A stretch of DNA of 6,060 nt from assembly GCA_009923475.1 (NCBI GenBank), contig RFTM01000118.1, forward strand, positions 1-6,060, in the 5' to 3' direction. This stretch comes from Gammaproteobacteria bacterium. Its GTDB lineage: Bacteria; Pseudomonadota; Gammaproteobacteria; Steroidobacterales; Steroidobacteraceae. Made by a program: the position numbers and the translations under genes. A model generated the notes under the pieces. That model was not told where the DNA came from. It did no database searches and worked only from the letters and a program-made list of their open reading frames with translations. Shown in pieces: positions 1 through 5,157 of this stretch; the stretch's first letter is position 1, and each line of letters opens with the position of its first letter.

Positions 1-433
1 CGAACGAAGCGCCGATGGTGATGGTCGCCCGCACGCCGGCGGCCTTCGCCTCGCGCGCGATCTCGAGCCAGGCCGCGACCGACTCGTCGGTGCCGACGCC
101 CTGGTTGCGGCGGTTGAAGGTGTCGCTCGCGACCACGGCCATGCCGATCTCGTTGCAGCCTGCGGCGATGGCGCGATCGTAGCCCTTGCGGTTGAGCACG
201 AGGCCGATGTAGCTCACGCCCTCGCGCCGCCGCAGCCCGGCGAGGACCTCCTCGGCATCGGCCATCTGCGGCACTTTTTTCGGGTTGACGAAGCTCGTGA
301 CCTCGATGCGGCGCAGCCCGGTGTCGAGCAGCCGCTCGATGAACTCGACCTTGGTGGCGGTGGGCACCACGCCAGGCTCGCTCTGCAAGCCATCGCGGGG
401 GCCGACTTCGACGATCTCGACGCTGCGGGACAT
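1..433 (-). CDS. Hydroxymethylglutaryl-CoA lyase family protein, N-terminal part (cut by window edge)
   Basis: The 144 visible residues are the N-terminal half of the TIM-barrel (HMGL-like) domain. Enzymes of this family cleave 3-hydroxy-3-methylglutaryl-CoA to acetyl-CoA and acetoacetate in the cytosol, the last step of leucine breakdown. Seen: VEVGPRDGLQ near residues 8-17, then IEVTSFV and PKKVPQMAD around 43-59. By alignment from memory to human HMGCL, E9, R13, D14, E44 and S47 match E37, the catalytic R41, the metal ligand D42, E72 and S75. The later metal-binding histidines and the catalytic cysteine loop lie outside the window. The ATG is chosen because GGAG (439-442, minus strand) sits 5 bases upstream and the family motif begins immediately after. 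The segment around residues 101-113 (SDTFNRRNQG) differs from the SE-x-F-x-x-KNIN form of classical HMG-CoA lyases, so a related acyl-CoA may be the substrate. The gene diverges from a CoA-transferase gene. Family certain, exact substrate not. Confidence 0.93.
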   Translation of the reverse strand, partial: MSRSVEIVEVGPRDGLQSEPGVVPTATKVEFIERLLDTGLRRIEVTSFVNPKKVPQMADAEEVLAGLRRREGVSYIGLVLNRKGYDRAIAAGCNEIGMAVVASDTFNRRNQGVGTDESVAAWLEIAREAKAAGVRATITIGASF

Positions 434-438
434 GGATG

Positions 439-442
439 CTCC
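439..442 (-). promoter_or_regulatory. Ribosome binding site of the HMG-CoA lyase family gene
   Basis: GGAG read on the minus strand, 5 bases before the ATG. It fixes the start of this partial gene. Confidence 0.6.
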
Positions 443-476
443 GTATGTGCGGTGCCGGCTCGGGCGACCGGGCGCG

Positions 477-482
477 ATTCTA
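477..482 (-). promoter_or_regulatory. Possible -10 box for the leftward lyase gene
   Basis: The minus strand reads TAGAAT, one mismatch from TATAAT, in an otherwise GC-rich spacer. It would start transcription roughly 35-40 bases before the lyase ATG. I find no convincing -35 box 16-18 bases upstream, so an activator would be needed or the match is chance. Confidence 0.25.
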
Positions 483-504
483 GCAACGGACCTGCCCGCT
501 GGCT

Positions 505-544
505 GCGACCTTGACCCGGCGCGGCCGGGTGGGTACAAGGTCGC
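505..544. promoter_or_regulatory. Nested palindrome (likely operator) over the CoA-transferase promoter
   Basis: Outer arms GCGACCTTG (505-513) and CAAGGTCGC (536-544) are perfect 9-base inverted repeats. Directly inside are perfect 7-base arms ACCCGGC (514-520) and GCCGGGT (524-530) around GCG. Only the five bases 531-535 are unpaired on the right side. The palindrome covers the -35 and -10 boxes of the proposed rightward promoter, and the inner arms fill most of the spacer. This layout is typical of an operator for a dimeric repressor or a spacer-binding activator. It does not resemble the AT-rich MerR-family LiuR sites known from leucine-degradation operons, as I recall them. The regulator is not in the window. 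A hairpin in a longer transcript is the alternative. Confidence 0.5.
511..539 (+). promoter_or_regulatory. Predicted sigma70-type promoter of the CoA-transferase operon
   Basis: TTGACC (511-516, 5 of 6 to the -35 consensus) is followed by a 17-base spacer and TACAAG (534-539, 4 of 6 to the -10 consensus). The start of transcription would fall near 546, giving a leader of about 40 bases with a good ribosome binding site. Spacing and position fit well; the -10 box is imperfect and lacks the final T. Confidence 0.45.
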
Positions 545-573
545 CCGGTTGCCATGTCCCCACCCTGCCTGCC

Positions 574-580
574 GAGGTAA
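574..580 (+). promoter_or_regulatory. Ribosome binding site of the CoA-transferase gene
   Basis: GAGGTAA lies 5 bases before the ATG at 586. It decides the start in favour of 586 over an in-frame TTG at 511, which sits inside the proposed promoter. Confidence 0.7.
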
Positions 581-585
581 GCAGA

Positions 586-1800
586 ATGTCCGCCGACCCG
601 AACTTCAAACGCGGCCCGCTCTCCGACCTGCGCGTCATCGAGATGGGCACCCTGCTTGCCGGTCCCTTCTGCGGTCAGTTGCTCGGCGACATGGGGGCCG
701 AGGTCATCAAGGTCGAGCCGCCGGGCCAGGGCGACCCCATGCGCAGCTGGGGCCGGCAGAAGGCGGGCGAGCCGTCGCTGTGGTGGCCGGTGGTCGCGCG
801 CAACAAAAAGGCCATCACCCTCGACATGCGCCAAGAGGAAGGACAGAGCATTCTCAAGGACTTGGTGAAGAATGCTGACTTTCTGCTTGAGAATTTCCGG
901 CCGGGCACGCTCGAGAAGTGGAACTGCGGCTACGAGGAGCTGGCCAAGATCAACCCGCGGCTGATCATGATCCGGGTGTCGGGCTACGGCCAGACCGGCC
1001 CCTACTCCCACCGCGCCGGGTTCGGCGCCATCGGCGAGGCCATGGGCGGCCTGCGCTATGTGGTGGGCGACCCGTCCACGCCGCCCTCGCGCATGGGCAT
1101 CAGCATCGGCGACGAGCTGGCGGCCACCTTCGCCTGTCTCGGCGCGCTCTCCGCCCTGCACTACCGCGAGAAGACCGGCCGCGGCCAGATCGTCGACTCG
1201 GCGCTCTACGAGGCGGTGCTCGCGATGATGGAGTCGCTGATCACCGAGTACGACAAGATGGGCTACATCCGCGAGCGCACCGGCGCCATCCTGCCGAACG
1301 TCGCGCCGTCGAACGTCTACAAGACCAGCGACGGCCTGGTGCTGATCGCCGCCAACCAGGACACGGTGTTCGGCCGCCTGTGCGACGCCATGGGCCAGAA
1401 GGAGTGGCCGAAGGATCCGCGCTTCGTGAACCACCAGGCGCGCGGCAGCAACCAGAAGCTGCTCGACGGTCTTGTCGAGGCCTGGACCCAGACGCTGACC
1501 ACCCGCGAGGTGCTGGAGGCGATGGACAAGCACGGCGTGCCCGCCGGCCTCATCTATCGCGCGCCCGACATGCTCGAGGACCCGCACTTCAAGGCGCGCA
1601 ACGCCATCGTGCAGACCAAGCACCCCTACTTCGGCGACCTCAAGATGCAGAACGTGGCGCCCAAGCTCTCGGCGACGCCGGGAGGCATCCATTCGGCGGC
1701 GCCCACGGAGCTCGGCCAGCACAACGACGAGGTCTACGGCAAGCTGCTCGGCTTCACGGCGGAGCGCCTCGCGGCCCTGCGCGCCTCCAAGGTCATCTGA
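586..1800 (+). CDS. Family III CoA-transferase (CaiB/BaiF type)
   Basis: This 404-residue protein has the usual family length. Family III enzymes move CoA between carboxylic acids through enzyme-bound mixed anhydrides, and work as interlocked dimers in the cytosol. Seen: the N-terminal LAGPFCGQLLGDMGAEVIKV block (residues about 24-43), RNKKAITLD (72-80), ENFRPG (102-107) and SGYGQTGPY (132-140). Asp176 in the GISIGDELA stretch matches the catalytic aspartate (Asp169 of formyl-CoA transferase). The C-terminal part has the small domain and the LGQH stretch near the end. From memory it resembles the succinate/hydroxymethylglutarate (glutarate) CoA-transferase branch (SUGCT-like), which fits the divergent HMG-CoA-lyase-like neighbour. 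The donor and acceptor acids cannot be read from sequence. Codons 83-104 are oddly AT-ending (see findings). The amidohydrolase gene follows after 15 bases, probably in the same transcript. Confidence 0.95.
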   Translation: MSADPNFKRGPLSDLRVIEMGTLLAGPFCGQLLGDMGAEVIKVEPPGQGDPMRSWGRQKAGEPSLWWPVVARNKKAITLDMRQEEGQSILKDLVKNADFLLENFRPGTLEKWNCGYEELAKINPRLIMIRVSGYGQTGPYSHRAGFGAIGEAMGGLRYVVGDPSTPPSRMGISIGDELAATFACLGALSALHYREKTGRGQIVDSALYEAVLAMMESLITEYDKMGYIRERTGAILPNVAPSNVYKTSDGLVLIAANQDTVFGRLCDAMGQKEWPKDPRFVNHQARGSNQKLLDGLVEAWTQTLTTREVLEAMDKHGVPAGLIYRAPDMLEDPHFKARNAIVQTKHPYFGDLKMQNVAPKLSATPGGIHSAAPTELGQHNDEVYGKLLGFTAERLAALRASKVI

Positions 1801-1815
1801 CCGTCCGGGCGCGCC

Positions 1816-2442
1816 GTGGCCGAATCCCTGCAAGACAACTACGCCCGCGGCGGCTTCGGCCAATCGATGCCGTGGGGGCGCCGTCCGGCGCTGCTCGTCA
1901 TCGACTTCGTGCGCGCTTACCTCGTACCGGGGTCCCCGCTCTACGCCGGAGTCGAGCAGGCGCGCGCCGATTGCGAGACCTTGTTGCGCGCGGCGCGCCG
2001 GGCCGGCATCCCGGTGCTGCACACCCGCGTCGAGTTCCAGCCCGGTGGGCGCGACGGCGGCGTGTTCTTCCGCAAGCTGCCGGCGCTGGCCTGTTTCGAG
2101 GCCGGCCGGCATCCGGAGCTGGCTGCGTTCGCCGAGGGACTTGAGCCGGCGGCTGGCGAGACCGTGATCACCAAGCAGTACGCCAGCGCCTTCTTCGGCA
2201 CGTCGCTCGCCTCCACGCTCACGGCGCTGGGCGTCGACACGCTGCTGATCGCCGGGCTCTCGACGAGCGGTTGCGTGCGCGCCAGCGCCGTCGACGCCTG
2301 CCAGCACGGCTTCGTGCCCGTCGTGGTTCGGGAGGCGGTCGGCGACCGCGCCCCGGGCCCGCACGAGGCCAACCTCTTCGACCTGCAGGCGAAGTACGCC
2401 GAGGTGGCGCCGCTCGCCACCGTGCTCGAGTACATCGCCTGA
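1816..2442 (+). CDS. Isochorismatase-family cysteine amidohydrolase
   Basis: This 208-residue alpha/beta protein is a cysteine hydrolase of the isochorismatase-like fold, which usually cuts amide or carbamoyl bonds. The triad is visible: Asp30 (LLVIDF), Lys120 (VITKQYASAFFGT) and Cys153 (LSTSGCVRASAVDA). The D-K and K-C spacings (90 and 33) are close to those of N-carbamoylsarcosine amidohydrolase, and the TSGCVRA form is typical of that group and of maleamate amidohydrolases, so an amidase role is favoured over isochorismatase. The GTG at 1816 is chosen because it keeps the NYARGGFGQ...GRRPALLVID lead-in common in this group; an ATG at 1867 would cut it off. No strong ribosome binding site precedes the GTG, so translation may depend on coupling with the CoA-transferase 15 bases upstream. 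Its product acid could be the CoA-transferase substrate (inference). Confidence 0.92.
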   Translation: MAESLQDNYARGGFGQSMPWGRRPALLVIDFVRAYLVPGSPLYAGVEQARADCETLLRAARRAGIPVLHTRVEFQPGGRDGGVFFRKLPALACFEAGRHPELAAFAEGLEPAAGETVITKQYASAFFGTSLASTLTALGVDTLLIAGLSTSGCVRASAVDACQHGFVPVVVREAVGDRAPGPHEANLFDLQAKYAEVAPLATVLEYIA

Positions 2443-2492
2443 AACACCTCGCCTGACCCTGCCTCGCGCGACGCGATCGCCCACGGAGTCCC

Positions 2493-3386
2493 ATGCCCAG
2501 CCTCGGTCCCATCACCTGCGTCACCATCGCCACGCTCGATGTGCAGCGCATGATCGACGTGTACCACCTGCACCTCGGCTACGCGCTCGTCGACCATGGG
2601 CGGGTGAGCCCGGCGCAAGCCCGGCTGTGGGGCCGTCCGGCGCTCGCCGGCCGCCGCTATGCGTCGATGCTGCCCGGCGGTGACGGCCCCACCTTCCTCC
2701 GCTTCGTCGAGAGCCGCACGCCTGCCGACTACGTCGCGTTCCGCCACATGGGATGGAACGCCGCCGAGATGATGGTGCAGGACACCGACGGCATCGCGGC
2801 ACGCCTCGAGGGCTCGCCGTTCCGCATCATCGGACCGCCGGCCGACCTGTCGTTCACCGACAAGATCCGCGCCATGCAGGCCTTGGGACCCGCGCAGGAG
2901 TCCGTCTACCTGACGTCGTTCAAGGAGAAGATGGCGGAGTTCGACACCCCGGAGGCCCGCCACTACGTCGACCGCGTGTTCATCGTGATCCTCGGCGGTC
3001 CCTCGGTGCAGGTCGTCAACGATTTCTACCATCGGCATTTCGGGGTCGCGATCGCGCCGGTCATGCCGGCCGTCATATCGGTGCTCTCGAACGCGCAAGG
3101 TCTGCCCACCGACACGCCGCACGACCTTGCGGCGCTGGCGCTGAAGGGCCAGTCGTTCATCGAGGCGGACACCATGCCCGCCGCGACGCTGCCGCGTGGC
3201 GGCATCGAGGGCGAGTTGCCGCCCGCCATCGCCATGGTGAGCTTCGGCGTCGATGCGATGCCGGACAGCCTCGAGTATCTCGCGCCGCCGACCGCCTTGG
3301 CCGAAGCGCCCTATCACGGGCGGCGCGCCGCCGTCGCGGTCGGCGCCGCAGGCGAGCTCATCGAACTCATCGAACGCGGCGGCTGA
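2493..3386 (+). CDS. Two-domain VOC (glyoxalase/dioxygenase fold) protein
   Basis: The 297 residues read as two vicinal-oxygen-chelate halves. The first starts at ITCVTIATLDVQRMIDVYHL (residues 7-26, strand then helix, followed by GY) and has a TFLRFVE strand near 67-73. The second starts at RVFIVILGG (161-169), followed by VNDFYHRHFGV, and ends with the familiar GELIELIE stretch (287-294). The long link between the halves includes about residues 110-160. VOC proteins include glyoxalases, extradiol dioxygenases, epimerases and binding proteins. The usual first-strand metal ligand (His, Gln or Glu) is absent in both halves; only E73 and E291 sit at ligand-like positions. Metal-dependent chemistry is therefore uncertain. 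ATG 2493 is supported by GGAG at 2485-2488, 4 bases upstream. It lies 50 bases after the amidohydrolase stop, probably cotranscribed. The substrate is not recognised. Confidence 0.82.
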   Translation: MPSLGPITCVTIATLDVQRMIDVYHLHLGYALVDHGRVSPAQARLWGRPALAGRRYASMLPGGDGPTFLRFVESRTPADYVAFRHMGWNAAEMMVQDTDGIAARLEGSPFRIIGPPADLSFTDKIRAMQALGPAQESVYLTSFKEKMAEFDTPEARHYVDRVFIVILGGPSVQVVNDFYHRHFGVAIAPVMPAVISVLSNAQGLPTDTPHDLAALALKGQSFIEADTMPAATLPRGGIEGELPPAIAMVSFGVDAMPDSLEYLAPPTALAEAPYHGRRAAVAVGAAGELIELIERGG

Positions 3387-3486
3387 TCGCGGACGCCGGA
3401 CGGCGGCGCGCGCGGCCGCTGTGCGCACCGCGGCCACGGCGTGGGCGGACCCTTCCCCGCCCGGTGACGCGCGGTAGGATGGCGCC
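3387..3486. other. Intergenic spacer between VOC and methyltransferase genes
   Basis: The 100 bases carry no gene. They contain a near-perfect palindrome (3414-3435) and, at the end, the methyltransferase ribosome binding site. I see no good -35/-10 pair. TAGGAT at 3475-3480 resembles a -10 box but overlaps the ribosome binding site. Confidence 0.6.
3414..3435. repeat. 22-base near-perfect palindrome (operator or hairpin)
   Basis: GGCCGC (3414-3419) and GCGGCC (3430-3435) flank the palindromic GTGCGCAC (3421-3428). Ten of eleven base pairs match, with one T/C mismatch. No T-run follows, so a classical intrinsic terminator is unlikely. It may be an operator for the methyltransferase gene or an RNA hairpin at the end of the upstream operon. 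The GC-rich background raises the odds of chance palindromes, but 10 of 11 is notable. Confidence 0.45.
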
Positions 3487-4659
3487 ATGCCCGCATTCCG
3501 AAAACACGACATGCTCCCGAGCCCGCGGCACGACGAGCAGGCCCGACAGGATTTCGTCGGCTCGCTCCGCGGCCACCTTTCTGGTCGCCTGATGCCGGGC
3601 GCCTACCAGGTCTATTCGCGCCGCGTGGAGCCCGCGTTGCGTGCGGAGCTCGGTCGCGAGCCTGACGAGAACGAGGTCCGCCGGGCCATGACCCGCGAGC
3701 CGTACTACCAGTTCTGGAGCGCCATGCAGCGCCGCAGCCAGGAACTGCTCTGGGAGTCGGTGATCGACCCTACCGAGCGCGAGCTGCCCGGGCTCATCGA
3801 GCGGGCGAAGGCGCGTCGCCAAGCCCCTGCGAGCCGCAAGGGGCAGCAGAGGGGCAAGGCAAGCCCGGCGGTCCGTCGCGGCAGCCTCCGTCTCGACCCG
3901 GACCTGCCCCTGCCCCGGTACCACACCACGGTGGACATCCACCTGCAGCCGGGCGCCTACCACACCGATTCCACCGCCGATGACGTCGCCGCCGGCGCCA
4001 TCTACGACAAGGGCATCAACCTCTACATGGGCGGGGCGCTGGGGGCCGAGAACGACCTGATGGGCGACACGCTGGTGGCGTACGTCCGGCAACGGCACCC
4101 TGCGTCCAGGCCGCGGCGCATCCTCGACATGGGTTGCGCCATCGGCAACAGCACCGTCGTCTGGGCCCGCGCTTTCCCGCAGGCGGAGGTCCACGGCATC
4201 GATGTCGGCGCCCCGGTGCTGCGCTACGCGCACGCCCGCGCCGAGGGGCTGGGCGTGCCGGTGCACTTCAGCCAGCAGAACGCCGAGCAGACCTCCTTCG
4301 AGGATGGCAGCTTCGACCTCGTGGTGTCGCACATCATGCTGCACGAGACCTCCAAGCCGGCGCTGTCGCGCATCTTCGCCGAGTGCCGGCGGCTGCTGCG
4401 TCCCGGCGGGCTGATGCTGCACCTCGAGATCCCGCGCGGGCACACGGTGTTCGAGCAGTTCATGCACAACTGGGAGAGCTACAACAACAACGAGACCTTC
4501 AGCCGCTACATGACCCGCATCGACCTCGCGGCCGAGGCGCGCAAGGGCGGTTTCGAGGCGTCCAAGGTCCGCGTCGACGAGTTCGCGATGGAGATGTCCG
4601 TCGCGCAGATGAACTACGCGGAGAACTTCGTCTGGAAGATCCTGGCGGCGGAACGCTGA
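3487..4659 (+). CDS. Class I SAM-dependent methyltransferase with extra N-terminal domain
   Basis: The 390-residue protein has a methyltransferase core at about residues 200-320. Seen: SAM-binding motif I RILDMGCAIGNS (211-222), the acidic end of strand 2 GIDV (D239), the adenine-side QQNAEQ region (263-268), FDLVVSHIMLHE (276-287) and RLLRPGG (302-308). Before it is a mostly helical N-terminal region (about 15-108) with a YYQFWSAMQRRSQELLWESV block (73-92), then a basic, low-complexity linker (108-133) rich in Arg, Lys, Gln and Ala. I do not recognise the N-terminal region as a named domain. The C-terminal stretch after 320 is rich in aromatic and Asn residues (YNNNETF) and may form a substrate lid. 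The ATG at 3487 follows AGGA (3476-3479) by 7 bases; an ATG at 3511 is possible but has weaker support. The methyl acceptor is unknown. The next gene overlaps its stop codon by one base. Confidence 0.9.
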   Translation: MPAFRKHDMLPSPRHDEQARQDFVGSLRGHLSGRLMPGAYQVYSRRVEPALRAELGREPDENEVRRAMTREPYYQFWSAMQRRSQELLWESVIDPTERELPGLIERAKARRQAPASRKGQQRGKASPAVRRGSLRLDPDLPLPRYHTTVDIHLQPGAYHTDSTADDVAAGAIYDKGINLYMGGALGAENDLMGDTLVAYVRQRHPASRPRRILDMGCAIGNSTVVWARAFPQAEVHGIDVGAPVLRYAHARAEGLGVPVHFSQQNAEQTSFEDGSFDLVVSHIMLHETSKPALSRIFAECRRLLRPGGLMLHLEIPRGHTVFEQFMHNWESYNNNETFSRYMTRIDLAAEARKGGFEASKVRVDEFAMEMSVAQMNYAENFVWKILAAER

Positions 4660-5105
4660 TGGTCGCCGCCCGTCGCAAAGCCCCCGCATCCCGCTCGCGC
4701 GCCGCCAAGGAGGCACGCGCCGCCAAGAAGCCCCGCGACGCCGGTGCGGCCGGGGCGCGGGATGCCGCGCCGGTGCGCCTGCCGCGCATCGCCAAGGGCA
4801 AGCGTCCGCAGTACTTCAGCGACCCGGCGATCGACAAGCTGCTCTGGATGACCTTGACGCTGATGGAGGAACTCTCCGTCGCTCGCGACCGCATCGATAC
4901 CCTCGAGCGCGTCCTGGCGCGGCGTCGTCTGGTGGACCTGAAGGAGATCGAGGACTTCGTGCCGGACGCCGCGGCGGCCGGCGAACGCGCGGCTCGGCGG
5001 GATGCCTACGTCGAGCGGATGATGCGTGCCGTGCACGCCGAACTGGAAGAGATCGCTGCCAAAGGCGACCCGGTCAGCGAGGCGATCCGCGCGGTCGAGG
5101 AGTGA
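4659..5105 (+). CDS. Conserved-looking protein of unknown function, coupled to the methyltransferase
   Basis: This 148-residue protein starts at the ATG that shares its A with the methyltransferase stop (TGATG, 4657-4661), a sign of coupled translation and roughly matched amounts. Residues 1-48 are a Lys/Arg/Ala-rich, probably disordered and strongly basic tail. Residues 49-131 look folded and helical: RPQYFSDPAIDKLLWM, then ELSVARDRIDTLERVL, which could form a coiled coil, then IEDFVPD and a last helix rich in Arg and Glu. There is no signal peptide, membrane segment or catalytic motif. I know no named family for it. The basic tail could bind nucleic acid or another polyanion. A partner or regulatory subunit of the methyltransferase is an inference from coupling only. 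An upstream extension of this frame to 4134 exists but lies inside the methyltransferase gene and has shadow-like composition. Confidence 0.82.
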   Translation: MVAARRKAPASRSRAAKEARAAKKPRDAGAAGARDAAPVRLPRIAKGKRPQYFSDPAIDKLLWMTLTLMEELSVARDRIDTLERVLARRRLVDLKEIEDFVPDAAAAGERAARRDAYVERMMRAVHAELEEIAAKGDPVSEAIRAVEE

Positions 5106-5118
5106 CCGCGGAGGGGCA

Positions 5119-5151
5119 CGGGGCGTCGCGGACCCTCCCGCAGACGCCCCG
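5119..5151. terminator. Hairpin between convergent genes, likely bidirectional terminator
   Basis: CGGGGCGTC (5119-5127) and GACGCCCCG (5143-5151) pair perfectly. GCGG (5128-5131) and CCGC (5138-5141) extend the stem to 13 pairs with one bulged A (5142) and a six-base loop. It lies 14 bases after one gene's stop and 7 bases beyond the stop of the converging gene. No T-run follows on either strand, so it would be a non-canonical terminator or a 3'-end protecting hairpin. Confidence 0.6.
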
Positions 5152-5157
5152 CCTTGA

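Noticed and set aside
275..280. Run of six A (minus strand) in the lyase gene as a possible frameshift site
   Set aside because: It encodes a Lys-Lys pair inside a conserved motif in the normal frame; the phase does not fit the usual slippery heptamer, and the frame continues intact.
511..513. TTG as start of the CoA-transferase
   Set aside because: The extra 25 residues are not family-like, the TTG lies in the proposed -35 box, and the ATG at 586 has a strong ribosome binding site.
918..2144. A 408-codon plus-strand frame overlapping the CoA-transferase and amidohydrolase genes
   Set aside because: It is an out-of-frame reading of two genes with intact catalytic motifs and has Arg/Pro/His-rich shadow composition.
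2473..2480. Palindrome GCGATCGC before the VOC gene
   Set aside because: Eight-base GC-rich palindromes are expected by chance in this background and nothing extends it.
214..2484. A 756-codon open frame on the minus strand, antisense to the CoA-transferase and amidohydrolase genes
   Set aside because: Its product is Arg/Ala/His-rich low-complexity sequence with no recognisable domain, and it overlaps three well-supported genes. Long antisense open frames are common where GC3 is very high.
3823..3844. Hairpin GCCCCTGC...GCAAGGGGC inside the methyltransferase linker
   Set aside because: It has a bulge, lies within coding sequence of a low-complexity basic linker, and such stems arise easily at this GC content.
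1941..4716. Long minus-strand open frames (523 and 449 codons) opposite the amidohydrolase, VOC and methyltransferase genes
   Set aside because: Same shadow pattern: they mirror strong sense genes, have biased composition and no motifs.
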